A stretch of 64,000 nucleotides of DNA from Streptomyces eurocidicus (GCF_002891295.1 NZ_LGUI01000005.1:372001-436000), one strand, 5' to 3'. Positions 50,202 to 58,440 are shown, counted from the first letter of the stretch. Notes: a model not told the origin generated them from the letters alone. Numbers and translations are program-made.

Positions 50202-51017
50202 ATGAGCTTCATATCTCCTGGTTCCGTCGTCTGGTTCGAGATCGGCACCGCCGACACCGCCGCCGTGCGGGACTTCTACGGCCCCCTGCTCGGCTGGACC
50301 TTCGAGACCGACCACGACTCCTCCACCGACGGACGCGTCTACACCCGCGTCATCGCCCCGGGCGCACCCTGGCCCATGGGCGCGATCGAGCAGGGCGGCA
50401 CCGGCGGCGAGGTCATCAACCTCTCCGTCCTGTCCGCCGACGTCGAGCGCCTGGAGAAGCTGGGCGCGACCGTCGTCGTCCCGCCCACCGCGGTCGGCGA
50501 CGTCACCGTCTTCGCCCGGCTCCGCGACCCGCTCGGCAACGCCTTCGCCCTCTTCTCCCGCACCACCTCGCAGAAGCTGGAAGAGAGAGCGGCGTCGACG
50601 GAGGAGCACATCGAGCAGGCCGCCCACGCGCCTGCCCCGGGCAGCTTCGCCTGGTTCGAGATCGGCACCACCGATCCGCAGGCCACCCGCGAGTTCTACG
50701 AGGCCGCGTTCGGCTGGCGGTTCGAGAAGGACGACAGTGCGGGCGGCAAACCGTACTTCAACGTCTTCACGGGAAACCCGTTCCCCTCGGGCGGCATGTA
50801 CGACCACTCCTCCGGCCCGGGCGGCGCCGACTACGTGATGCCGTCCTTCCTGGTCACCGATGTTCCCGCCACGGTCACCGAGGCCACGGCCGGCGGCGCC
50901 GCGGTCGAGCACGGCCCGGACGGCAACCCCGACGGGCTCGTCTTCGCCCGGCTGAAGGACCCCGACGGCAACCGCTTCGGCCTCTTCGCCATGCCCGCCG
51001 CGCCCGTACAGGGCTGA
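50202..51017 (+). CDS. tandem VOC (glyoxalase/bleomycin-resistance) protein
   Basis: A 271-residue protein with two VOC units, each opening with a similar phrase: GSVVWFEIGTADTAAVRDFY near residue 6 and GSFAWFEIGTTDPQATREFY near 146, and each closing with DP(L/D)GN(A/R)F. Such proteins shield cells by binding drugs or act as small enzymes; no specific substrate can be named. ATG at 50202 after AAAGGA. 28 bp behind the MFS gene. Confidence 0.9.
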   Translation: MSFISPGSVVWFEIGTADTAAVRDFYGPLLGWTFETDHDSSTDGRVYTRVIAPGAPWPMGAIEQGGTGGEVINLSVLSADVERLEKLGATVVVPPTAVGDVTVFARLRDPLGNAFALFSRTTSQKLEERAASTEEHIEQAAHAPAPGSFAWFEIGTTDPQATREFYEAAFGWRFEKDDSAGGKPYFNVFTGNPFPSGGMYDHSSGPGGADYVMPSFLVTDVPATVTEATAGGAAVEHGPDGNPDGLVFARLKDPDGNRFGLFAMPAAPVQG

Positions 51018-51118
51018 CCATCGTGTCCCCGGGGGGCGGGTGCCCGGCCGTCACCGCCCGGGCACCCGCCCCCCCCGGGACATCGACAACCGTCGGATAC
51101 GGATCGGAAGGTTACGGA

Positions 51119-51313
51119 ATGCCGGCCATGACTCCCACGGCGGGAGAGACCGCCGTTGCACGGACATCGGCATCACCACGCGGCGCCGCCGTGCGGGTCC
51201 CCGTCCTGCTCGGCCGGGGCGCCGGGGAACGCGTACGGGGCCTGCTCGCGCTACTCCCCGCCACTGCCTTGCTGTACGCCTTCGGCCTGGCTCAGGACCT
51301 GGCCATGACCTGA
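51119..51313 (+). CDS. small hydrophobic-tailed protein of unknown function
   Basis: A 64-residue frame with a good ribosome site (GGAAGG seven bases before the ATG), an Ala/Thr/Arg-rich head and a hydrophobic tail (VRGLLALLPATALLYAFGLA, residues 39-58) that could span the membrane. It continues the direction of the VOC/MFS operon after a 101-bp gap and converges on the UvrA-like gene 17 bp away. No known family. Confidence 0.45.
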   Translation: MPAMTPTAGETAVARTSASPRGAAVRVPVLLGRGAGERVRGLLALLPATALLYAFGLAQDLAMT

Positions 51314-51330
51314 GCCGGGCCTCGGGGACG

Positions 51331-53640
51331 TCAGCTGCGTGCGGCCCCGTTCAGGTCCTGCCGCAGCGCCCGTGCGGTGTGGGACGTGCGGTGCTTGAGC
51401 AACTGGGCGGGGGTTCCGGTGAACAGGACCTGTCCGCCGTGCCGTCCGCCCTCCGGGCCCATGTCGAGGACCCGGTCGGCGCGCTTGACGATGTCGAGGT
51501 TGTGCTCGATGACGATGACGGTGTTGCCGTCGTCGACGAGGCGGTCCAGCAGCCGCTGGAGGGTTTCGATGTCCGCCATGTGCAGGCCGGTGGTGGGCTC
51601 GTCCATCACGTAGACGCCGCTGCGGCTGCCGAGATGCCCGGCGAGCTTGAGCCGTTGGCGTTCGCCTCCGGACAGGGTCGACAGGGGCTGACCGAGCGTG
51701 AGGTAGCCCAGCCCGACCTCCACGAGGGTCTCCAGCGCGGTCCGCACGCTGTTCTCTCCCCGGCCGGTGAAGAACGCGCAGGCTTCCTCGGCGGTCAGTG
51801 CGAGGACGTCGGTGACGGTCTTGCCGCGCAGGGTGTGGGCGAGGGCCTCGGCACTGTAGCGCAGGCCACGGCAGGTCTCGCAGACGGTGGTGACCGGGTC
51901 GGCGAAGGCCATGTCCGCCGTGACGCTGCCCTTCCCGCCGCACGCGGGGCACGCGCCGGTCGAGTTGAAGCTGAACAGCCCGGCGGGCACGCCGTTGGCC
52001 TCGGCGAAGAGCTTGCGCACCGTATCCATGATGCCCAGCCAGGTGGCGGGAGTGGAACGGGAATTGACTCCTATGGGGCTCTGGTCGATGACGACGGCCT
52101 CGGGGTGCTGTTCGGTGAACACCTCGGATATCAGGGTGGACTTGCCGGAGCCCGCCACGCCCGTCACCGCGACCAGCACTCCGGTGGGAATGTCCACACA
52201 GACGTCCTTGAGGTTGTGCCGGCTCGCGCCGGTGACGGCCAGGTGCCCGGTGGGAGTACGGACCTCCGTCTTCAGCGGCAGTGTGCGGCCCAGATGCCGG
52301 CCGGTGAGCGTACCGGCCTTGCGCAGCCGGGCCACGCTCCCCTCGAAGACCACCTGCCCGCCGTGCGTCCCCGCGCCGGGCCCCATGTCGACGACGTGGT
52401 CGGCCAGGGCGATGACGTCCCGGTCGTGCTCGACGATCAGCAGCGTGTTGCCCTGGTCCCGCAGCTGCGTCAGCAGCCGCCCCACCCGGTTCACGTCGCG
52501 CGGGTGCAGGCCGGTGGAGGGTTCGTCGAAGATGTACGTCATGCCGGTGAGGCTGGAGCCGAGGTTGCGTACGATCTTCAGCCGCTGCCCCTCGCCGCCC
52601 GACAGGGAGGCCGTCTCCCGGCCCAGGTGCAGATAGCCCAGCCCGATGTCCTCGATGCGCCGCAGTCCCTCGATCGCCGCCTTCGCGATCGGGGTGCCCA
52701 GCGGGTGGTCGATCTTCTCCAGGACACCGATCAGATCGGTGATCTCCATGGCCATGTGGTCGGCGATGTTCAGCCCGTCGATCCTCGTCTTCAGGGCGGC
52801 TGCGTTCAGCCGGGCACCGTGACAGTCCGGGCACTCGGCATCGGCGGTGAACTCCTCCACCGCGTCCCGGGTCCGCTTCGACAGCGTGGACAGGTCGCGG
52901 TTGAGGTAGAGCCGGTTGAACCGGTCGACGATGCCCTCGTAGACGACGTTCTGGGTGCCCTTGCGGGTGGCGAGCTCGATCCTCACCTCGCCGTCCGCGC
53001 CGCCGTGGAGCAGCGTCCGCCACTCCCTCCTCGTGTACGAGCGCAGCGGCTTGTCGTTGTCGAACAGCCCGGAGCGGGTGAACAGCGTCCACTGCACACC
53101 ACCGACATTGAACAGCGGGAACAGCAGGGCCCCGGTGTTGAGGGACTTGCCGGTGTCGAAGAACCGGTCGAGGTCGAGCTGGACGGTACGGCCGAGCCCC
53201 TGACAGGTGGGGCAGGCCCCGGAGGGGTCGTTGAAGGAGTACGCCGTCGACATGCCCGCGGACGGCGTGCCCGCGCGGGAGAACAGCAGCCGGACGAGCG
53301 AGGCGATGTCCGTCATCGTGCCGACGGTCGAGCGGCTCCCACCGCCGAGGGGCCTCTGGTCCACCACGATCGCGGGAGAAAGGTTGCCGATGCCGTCGGC
53401 CTCGGGCTTCTCGTACTTCGGCAGGCGGTTGCGGACGAAGGCGGGGAAGGTCTCGTTGAGCTGCCGCTGGGACTCGACGGCGATCGTGTCGAAGACCACC
53501 GAGGACTTTCCCGAACCGGACACCCCTGTGAACACCGTGATTACCCCCTTGGGGATGGCCAGGCAGACGTCCTTGAGGTTGTGCGCACGGGCGCGGGTGA
53601 TGACGATGCCGTGCTCGTCGGGGGAGGGCTTGTTGCTCAT
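51331..53640 (-). CDS. UvrA2/DrrC-type duplicated ABC protein
   Basis: A 769-residue cytosolic protein with two ABC ATPase halves and zinc-finger insertions like UvrA: Walker A GVSGSGKSS (about 40) and GVAGSGKST (about 490); CPTCQGLG and CPACGGKG zinc knuckles; signatures LSGGEGQRLK and LSGGERQRLK; Walker B YIFDEPSTGLHP and YVMDEPTTGLH. It lacks the UvrB-binding insertion of true UvrA (about 950 residues), as do UvrA2 and the daunorubicin-resistance protein DrrC. Probably recognises drug-modified or intercalated DNA. Transcribed after the Gfo/Idh gene, 60 bp apart, from the WYL promoter D. Confidence 0.93.
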   Translation of the reverse strand: MSNKPSPDEHGIVITRARAHNLKDVCLAIPKGVITVFTGVSGSGKSSVVFDTIAVESQRQLNETFPAFVRNRLPKYEKPEADGIGNLSPAIVVDQRPLGGGSRSTVGTMTDIASLVRLLFSRAGTPSAGMSTAYSFNDPSGACPTCQGLGRTVQLDLDRFFDTGKSLNTGALLFPLFNVGGVQWTLFTRSGLFDNDKPLRSYTRREWRTLLHGGADGEVRIELATRKGTQNVVYEGIVDRFNRLYLNRDLSTLSKRTRDAVEEFTADAECPDCHGARLNAAALKTRIDGLNIADHMAMEITDLIGVLEKIDHPLGTPIAKAAIEGLRRIEDIGLGYLHLGRETASLSGGEGQRLKIVRNLGSSLTGMTYIFDEPSTGLHPRDVNRVGRLLTQLRDQGNTLLIVEHDRDVIALADHVVDMGPGAGTHGGQVVFEGSVARLRKAGTLTGRHLGRTLPLKTEVRTPTGHLAVTGASRHNLKDVCVDIPTGVLVAVTGVAGSGKSTLISEVFTEQHPEAVVIDQSPIGVNSRSTPATWLGIMDTVRKLFAEANGVPAGLFSFNSTGACPACGGKGSVTADMAFADPVTTVCETCRGLRYSAEALAHTLRGKTVTDVLALTAEEACAFFTGRGENSVRTALETLVEVGLGYLTLGQPLSTLSGGERQRLKLAGHLGSRSGVYVMDEPTTGLHMADIETLQRLLDRLVDDGNTVIVIEHNLDIVKRADRVLDMGPEGGRHGGQVLFTGTPAQLLKHRTSHTARALRQDLNGAARS

Positions 53641-53700
53641 GAGGGGCTCCTGGCAGGCGGTGCGGCCCCGGACCGGGCGGCGCCGGTCCGGGAAGAGGGG

Positions 53701-54645
53701 TCAGGGCCGGGTGAGTGCCCGGTCGATGTCGAGTGCCAGGCGCAGCGTCTCGGTGGCCGTGCGCGGGGTGAGGAGAGCGTCCTCGGTGCCCTTCGTGACG
53801 CAGTCCAGGACGTGGTCGATCGCCGTGGCGTAGTTGTCGGCGGGGGTGAGGGTGATCTCGCGGGAGCCGGCGGCGGTGTACTCGGTCAGGCTCATGACCG
53901 GGCCGGTGCGCTCGAAAGGCCGCTCGTGCAGTTCGAGGACGCCGTCGGTGAACGTGGCCTCGAAGCCGTGGGTGACGCCGTACGAGGCCGGGACCATCGA
54001 CGAGGCGGTGTACTCCACGACCACGTCGTCGTACCGCAGCACCGTCTCCGCTGCGGCCCGCCCGTCGCCCGTGTCGATTCCGGCGGCGTGGATCGTGTGC
54101 GGCAGGCCGAGGGCGGCGACGGTGTAGTCCAGGTCGGAGAGCATCACCTCCAGCGCGAGCTTGCCCAGCCCCAGGTCGACCGGGCCCCAGACCGGGCCGG
54201 CCTTGCGGTACGAGCGCAGGGTGCGCAGCGCGCCGAGCGAGCCGTCCTCGATCACCCGGCGCAGATGCCGCACGGCCGGGTGCATACGCATGAACATGTC
54301 GATGAACACCCTCTTGTCGCTCGCCTCGGCGGCGCGGGTGATCTCCTCGGCCTCGGCGACCGTGGGAGCGATGGGCAGCTCGCACAGCACGTGCTTGCCT
54401 GCCGCCAGTGCCCGCAGGATGTGTTCCTTGTGCAGGGCGGTCGGCAGGCACACGTCCACCAGATCGACGTCCGGGTCGGCGTAGATCGCGTCCGCGTCCG
54501 TGGTGGTGGCGAAGCCGAAGTCCTGGGCGAACATCGCGAGCTTCCCGGGGCTGCGCCCGTAGACCACGACCTCGGTGTCGGGACGCGCGGCGTAGACGCC
54601 GGCGTGGGCGACGGCGAATCCGGTCCCCAGTAGTCCGATCTTCAT
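53701..54645 (-). CDS. Gfo/Idh/MocA family oxidoreductase
   Basis: A 314-residue NAD(P)-dependent oxidoreductase: N-terminal Rossmann GLLGTGFAVAHAGVYAA (residues 4-20), then VDVCLPTALHKEHILRAL (about 75-92) and the family's HVLCELPIAPT (about 99-109), where the usual EKP Lys is replaced by Leu, so the catalytic Lys of the classic motif is missing. Sugar-alcohol or imine substrates are typical; none predictable. ATG at 54645. Head of the minus-strand operon with the UvrA2-type gene. Confidence 0.87.
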   Translation of the reverse strand: MKIGLLGTGFAVAHAGVYAARPDTEVVVYGRSPGKLAMFAQDFGFATTTDADAIYADPDVDLVDVCLPTALHKEHILRALAAGKHVLCELPIAPTVAEAEEITRAAEASDKRVFIDMFMRMHPAVRHLRRVIEDGSLGALRTLRSYRKAGPVWGPVDLGLGKLALEVMLSDLDYTVAALGLPHTIHAAGIDTGDGRAAAETVLRYDDVVVEYTASSMVPASYGVTHGFEATFTDGVLELHERPFERTGPVMSLTEYTAAGSREITLTPADNYATAIDHVLDCVTKGTEDALLTPRTATETLRLALDIDRALTRP

Positions 54646-54708
54646 GGCGATACATCTCCTCGGCGATACGGGAGGGAATGATCTGATTCATCCCCTCGGG
54701 CGTATCCC

Positions 54709-54757
54709 ACGCTAGGAGCCTTTTAGGACACGACTCGTCCGCATATGGAGCCACAGT
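54709..54757. promoter_or_regulatory. WYL-type divergent promoter D (Gfo/Idh-UvrA2 operon and regulator 2)
   Basis: One palindrome, TAGGAC (54724-54729)-7 bp-GTCCGC (54737-54742), serves both directions. Minus strand: GTCCTA, 9 bp, TAGCGT (54714-54709). Plus strand: GTCCGC, 9 bp, CACAGT (54752-54757), six bases before the ATG of regulator 2, implying a leaderless mRNA. Confidence 0.7.
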
Positions 54758-54763
54758 GGAGGT

Positions 54764-55771
54764 ATGACGACCGACATGCCCGCCCGGATGCTCCGCCTGC
54801 TCGCCCTCCTCCAGACCCGCCGCGAATGGGCCGGTACGGAGCTCGCCGACCGGCTCGGCGTCACCACCCGCACCCTCCGCCGCGACATCGACCGCCTGCG
54901 CGAACTCGGCTATCCCGTCGAGGGCACCACCGGCCGCGCCGGCGGATACCGCCTCGCCGCCGGCACCGCCATGCCACCCCTGCTCCTGGACGACGACGAA
55001 GCCGTCGCCATCGCCGTCGCCCTGCGCACCGCCACCACCGACATCACCGGCATCGAGGAAACCGCCCTACGCGCCCTCGCCAAGCTCGAACAGGTCCTCC
55101 CCACCCGGCTGCGCACCCACGTCGCGGCCCTCCAGCAGGCCACGACCGCCCCCGTCGCCTACGGCGTCGCGGCCCGCGCCCAGGCCGACCCGGCCGCGCT
55201 GGCCCTGCTGGCCGCCGCCTGCCGCGACCGTGAGATCGTCACCTTCGGCTACACCACCCGCCATGGCACGCCCGGCCCCCGCCGCGCCGAACCCCACAGC
55301 CTCGTCCCCGCGGCAGGCCGCTGGTACCTCGTCGCCTACGACACCCACAAGGACGACTGGCGTACCTACCGCCTCGACCGCATCACCGACCCCACCCCCA
55401 CCGGCCACCGGGTCCCGCCCCGCGAACTGCCCGCACCCGACCCCGCCGCCTACCTCGCCGCGAAGATCGCCACCGCACCCGCCCGCTACCGCGCCGTCGC
55501 CACCGTCGCCGCCTCCGCGGCCACCGCCCTCGCCCGCACCCAGGGCCTGCCCGAACGCGTCACACCTCTCACTGCCGAGACCTGTGCGGTCGACCTCTCC
55601 GGCGACTCCCTCCACCGCATCGCCCAACTCCTCGCCGCACTCGGCGAAGTCACCGCAGTCGAGGCCGACCCCGAAGTCCTCACCCACCTGCGGACCGTGG
55701 CGCGGAGCACTCTGCGACTCACAGAGCACAGCAGTGATTCGGGCCCACCCCGGGCCGAAAAAGCTGAGTAA
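54764..55771 (+). CDS. WYL-domain transcriptional regulator 2
   Basis: A 335-residue regulator with an N-terminal DeoR-type helix-turn-helix (ELADRLGVTTRTLRRDIDRL, about residues 25-44), a WYL domain (GRWYLVAYDTHKDDWRTYRL near 187) and the C-terminal WCX region. It is intact, unlike its paralogue at 45643, with which it is alignable over the whole length. WYL domains sense ligands, sometimes nucleic acid; actinobacterial PafBC uses them to activate damage promoters (known). The ATG at 54764 sits six bases after its -10, so the mRNA is probably leaderless. Confidence 0.93.
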   Translation: MTTDMPARMLRLLALLQTRREWAGTELADRLGVTTRTLRRDIDRLRELGYPVEGTTGRAGGYRLAAGTAMPPLLLDDDEAVAIAVALRTATTDITGIEETALRALAKLEQVLPTRLRTHVAALQQATTAPVAYGVAARAQADPAALALLAAACRDREIVTFGYTTRHGTPGPRRAEPHSLVPAAGRWYLVAYDTHKDDWRTYRLDRITDPTPTGHRVPPRELPAPDPAAYLAAKIATAPARYRAVATVAASAATALARTQGLPERVTPLTAETCAVDLSGDSLHRIAQLLAALGEVTAVEADPEVLTHLRTVARSTLRLTEHSSDSGPPRAEKAE

Positions 55772-55869
55772 ATGCAGGGGAATTGACCGAGGGAACGCAT
55801 TGCAGTGCGGCGGAAACAGATGCCGAGCCACCGTGCACCCGTAGAACCGATGATGCGCCACCCGTTCAA

Positions 55870-55903
55870 TGGGACACCCCCTGTCCTATTGCGATCGTAG
55901 TGT
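55870..55903 (+). promoter_or_regulatory. WYL-type promoter F (repeat-containing secreted protein)
   Basis: TGGGAC (55870-55875), 7 bp, GTCCTA (55883-55888), 9 bp, TAGTGT (55898-55903). 84 bp before the GTG of the secreted protein gene. Confidence 0.7.
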
Positions 55904-55986
55904 CGATCTCGATTCCGGCGGCCTTGCTCGGCTTCACCGTCGACCAGGTCTCACGAGCCGAACAGTCATCAGAAACAAGGAGACTT

Positions 55987-56550
55987 GTGTCCAAGCAGAC
56001 AACCAGCCGTAAGGTCCGGACGGGCGCCCGCGCCGCCCGCGCAGCCGTTGCTCTCGGCGCGGGTGCGTTCATCACCGTCCTCGTCGCCGGCGTCGCTCAG
56101 GCGGCGTCCGAGCCCGTAATCAGGCCCGCCTCCGAGCGCACCGCACCGGCCAAGCTCTCGACCGATCGGAAGGCCCTGATCGAACAGACCGAGAAGCACT
56201 TGGGCAAGGCCAAGTCGGAGCTCGCGCGCATCCAGAAGGGAATCCGCAACGGCACCTACGATGCGAAGCAATACGCGCTCGCGCTCGAAATGTACGGGAA
56301 GGACGTCATCGGACTGAGCCTGAAGTACGACGAGCTCAGGGAAGGAAAGCCCTGGGGCACCTCCGAACTCGGCCGTACGCAGGAAAGGCTGGCGAAGGCT
56401 GAGTCGGAGCTCGCGCGGATTCAGAAGGGGATCCGCAACGGCACCTACGATGCGAACCGTTACGCGCTCGCGCTTGAGATGCACGAGAAGGACGTCATCG
56501 GCCTCACCTACAAAATCGACGACATCGCGACTGGCGGGCTCAAGCGCTGA
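55987..56550 (+). CDS. secreted protein with two recent internal repeats, unknown function
   Basis: A 187-residue protein: basic head, hydrophobic segment (AAVALGAGAFITVLVAGVAQA, residues 19-39) and Ala-x-Ala cleavage site, then two near-identical helical units (about 73-121 and 138-186) sharing SELARIQKGIRNGTYDA and (Y/H)xKDVIGL. The DNA of the units is also nearly identical, so the duplication is young. Highly charged and probably coiled-coil or helical-hairpin. GTG at 55987 with AAGGAG four bases upstream. No family recognised; placed in the WYL regulon by promoter F. Confidence 0.75.
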   Translation: MSKQTTSRKVRTGARAARAAVALGAGAFITVLVAGVAQAASEPVIRPASERTAPAKLSTDRKALIEQTEKHLGKAKSELARIQKGIRNGTYDAKQYALALEMYGKDVIGLSLKYDELREGKPWGTSELGRTQERLAKAESELARIQKGIRNGTYDANRYALALEMHEKDVIGLTYKIDDIATGGLKR

Positions 56551-56596
56551 CAACGCGCCTGCCTGAACGCACGCCCGGAGGGCACGGGCAACTCTG

Positions 56597-56652
56597 CCGC
56601 TGGGGGCGGGGCGGGGCGACCGCACGGCGCCGCTCCGCCCCGCCCCCAGCGG
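56597..56652. terminator. long hairpin after the secreted-repeat gene
   Basis: Perfect 18-bp inverted repeat (56597-56614 with 56635-56652), almost pure G/C, with a 20-nt loop, 46 bp after the stop codon. Confidence 0.7.
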
Positions 56653-56663
56653 GCACGTTGAGT

Positions 56664-56768
56664 TCGCAGCCTCCACGCATGTTCTACTTCCGCGACGTGG
56701 ACGGCTACGTCATCGGCGTCAATGACAAGACCGCTCTCCAAGCCGGCGACCTCGGTAAATACGCCTGA
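56664..56768 (+). pseudogene. C-terminal relic of a VOC protein
   Basis: About 35 codons ending at the TGA of 56766-56768 read PPRMFYFRDVDGYVIGVND and a short tail, the typical last strand of a VOC/glyoxalase unit (usual form FRDPDGN). No upstream part exists, so it is a leftover of a lost gene. VOC genes are also present intact at 47950 and 50202. Confidence 0.5.
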
Positions 56769-56785
56769 CCGGGCAAAAAGCCCGG
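56769..56785. terminator. short hairpin CCGGGC-AAAAA-GCCCGG
   Basis: Six-bp perfect stem with a five-A loop directly after the VOC relic's stop codon, probably that lost gene's terminator and now lying downstream of the convergent SnoaL-like gene. The gap to 56981 shows nothing else. Confidence 0.5.
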
Positions 56786-56981
56786 CAGACGCTTACCCAC
56801 GGCGGCCCGTGGCCTGGTGCCGGATGGTGCGGGCACAGCGGTCATCAAGGGGAGGACGGCAGTGTGGAGGGCGGCCGGCGGGACCGCGTTCCGATCGCCG
56901 CTCCAGGTCACGAGGCGACGGCCGCAGCAAGAGGGGGTGTGGTCACTTGCGGCGACCGTGGACGCCTGTTCCCCGCAGGGG

Positions 56982-57368
56982 TTACTGCCCGCCGAGGTAG
57001 TCGGTCTGCGAGGCGATCCGGCCCCCGCGCAGGTGCAGGATGGTGCAGAAGGTGGCGGTGACCGGCTGTCCGGCCGGGGGCAGGGCGGGGTGGGCTCCGG
57101 AGCTGGTGCCCGCGAAGTCGGTTTCGATGGCGATGGCGTCGCCTTCGGCGATGACCCGCTTGAGCGTCAGGGTCCGGTCCGGAACGGCGCCCGCGTACTC
57201 CCGGATGTGGTCCACGAAGGCGTCGCGGCCGGTGAAGGCGAGCTGGAAGGCTCCGCAGGTGTAGACGACATCGTCGGTGAGCACTGCCCCGAACCGGTCG
57301 AAGTCCTGCTGGTTGTAGGCGTCCACCCACTCGTGAACGAGTTCGTTGACGTCGGTGCTGGTGCTCAT
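56982..57368 (-). CDS. SnoaL-like / NTF2-fold protein
   Basis: A 128-residue cystatin-like alpha+beta barrel protein: VHEWVDAYNQQDFDRFGAVL (helices at 11-30), DDVVY, AFVDHIREYAGAVPDRTLT and the closing strand FCTILHLRGGRIASQTDY. Such domains are isomerases, hydroxylases or ligand binders; catalytic pairs are not obvious. ATG at 57368 with GGAAAGG upstream, behind WYL promoter E1. Confidence 0.87.
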   Translation of the reverse strand: MSTSTDVNELVHEWVDAYNQQDFDRFGAVLTDDVVYTCGAFQLAFTGRDAFVDHIREYAGAVPDRTLTLKRVIAEGDAIAIETDFAGTSSGAHPALPPAGQPVTATFCTILHLRGGRIASQTDYLGGQ

Positions 57369-57408
57369 GACTGTCGGCCTTTCCGTGCCTCGTGAAGTCG
57401 TCAGCAGA

Positions 57409-57442
57409 AGATTGACACCGATATAGGGCTATTCATGTCCTA
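57409..57442 (-). promoter_or_regulatory. WYL-type promoter E1 (SnoaL-like gene)
   Basis: Minus strand: TAGGAC, 7 bp, GCCCTA (complement of 57424-57429), 9 bp, CAATCT (57414-57409). 41 bp before the SnoaL-like start. Confidence 0.65.
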
Positions 57443-57471
57443 TATTCCTGGAGTCGCTAATTGATCGGATA

Positions 57472-57505
57472 TAGGACGTGTCCCGTCCTATATGGAATGC
57501 ATGCT
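57472..57505 (+). promoter_or_regulatory. WYL-type promoter E2 (SDR relic and MmcQ/YjbR gene)
   Basis: TAGGAC (57472-57477), 7 bp, GTCCTA (57485-57490), 9 bp, CATGCT (57500-57505). The palindrome extends to ATATAGGAC / GTCCTATAT, the most symmetric of the set. Confidence 0.7.
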
Positions 57506-57556
57506 TCCGTTGTGACTTCTCAGGGCACCACCAGGATCACGGGCGGGAGCACGGCT

Positions 57557-57995
57557 ATGGGCGAGGCAAAGCCGCTGGCGGGGAAGGTGGCGCTGATCGC
57601 GGGGGCGACCCGGGGTGCGGGCCGGGCCATGGCCGTCGAGCTCGGCCGGGCCGGGGCCACCGTGTACGTCACCGGCCGCACCACGCACGGCGGGGCGAGC
57701 GAGACGGGCCGCCCGGCGGAGACCATCGAGCAGACCGCCGACCTGGTCACCGCCACCGGCGGCCGGGGCATCGCGGTCGTGGTCGACAAGCCGCTACGCC
57801 CTGCCGCTGATGATCCGGCAGCCGGGTGGGCTGGTGGTGGAGATGACGGACGGCACGGAGGAGTTCAACCGCCGCTACCGCGCGCCGTTCTACTACGACC
57901 TGGCCAAGTACGCGCCGATCCGGATGGCGAAGGCCCTGGCGGAGGAGGCCGGCGAGTACGGCTGCACGGCCCCCGACCCCGCCGACTACCGCTGA
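57557..57995 (+). pseudogene. short-chain dehydrogenase relic with internal deletion
   Basis: ATG at 57557 opens an SDR (KVALIAGATRGAGRAMAVEL, then VYVTGRTTHGG) that is intact to GIAVVVDK near 57793. The sequence then jumps into another frame at YALPLMIRQPGGLVVEMTDG, a region about 80 residues further on in normal members, and ends soon after LAKYAPIRMAKALAEE. The central catalytic part and the C terminus are gone. It once headed an operon with the MmcQ/YjbR gene. Confidence 0.75.
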
Positions 57996-58065
57996 CCACC
58001 ACGCGGGCCCCGGGCCCCGGGCTCCGAGGCCCGCGCCTGACCGCAATGCGAAGGAGGCGTCGCCC

Positions 58066-58440
58066 ATGACTCCGGCGGATATCGCGGCGTTCGCCATGGG
58101 CCTGCCCGAAGCGACGGAGGGCGAACCCGGGCCGGGGATGACCCTGTTCAAGGTCGGCGGCAAGATCTTCGCCATCCTGACCGAGGCCAACGCCTCGCGT
58201 CCCGAGCAGGTGACGCTCAAAAGCGACCCCGAGACCGCCCTGCACCTGCGCGAGCAGTACCCAGCGGTCGGCCCCGGCTTCTACGCGCGCCTGCGGCACT
58301 GGAACACCGTGGCCCTGGACGGCACCGTGCCCACCGACGAACTCACCGACATGATCGAACACTCCTGGGAACGCGTCGTCGCCGGCCTGCCCCGCACCAC
58401 CCGCGACCGCCTGCAAGCACTTCACGACCACGGGTACTGA
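58066..58440 (+). CDS. MmcQ/YjbR family protein
   Basis: A 124-residue protein of the CyaY-like MmcQ/YjbR fold: DIAAFAMGLPEATEG at the start, FKVGGKIFAIL (28-38), VTLKSDPETALHLREQYP, and RHWNTVALDGTVPTDELTDM, where the Trp-Asn pair is a family hallmark. Members may bind DNA; several sit beside drug-resistance or mitomycin genes. ATG at 58066 after AAGGAGG. Downstream of the SDR relic under promoter E2. Confidence 0.9.
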   Translation: MTPADIAAFAMGLPEATEGEPGPGMTLFKVGGKIFAILTEANASRPEQVTLKSDPETALHLREQYPAVGPGFYARLRHWNTVALDGTVPTDELTDMIEHSWERVVAGLPRTTRDRLQALHDHGY

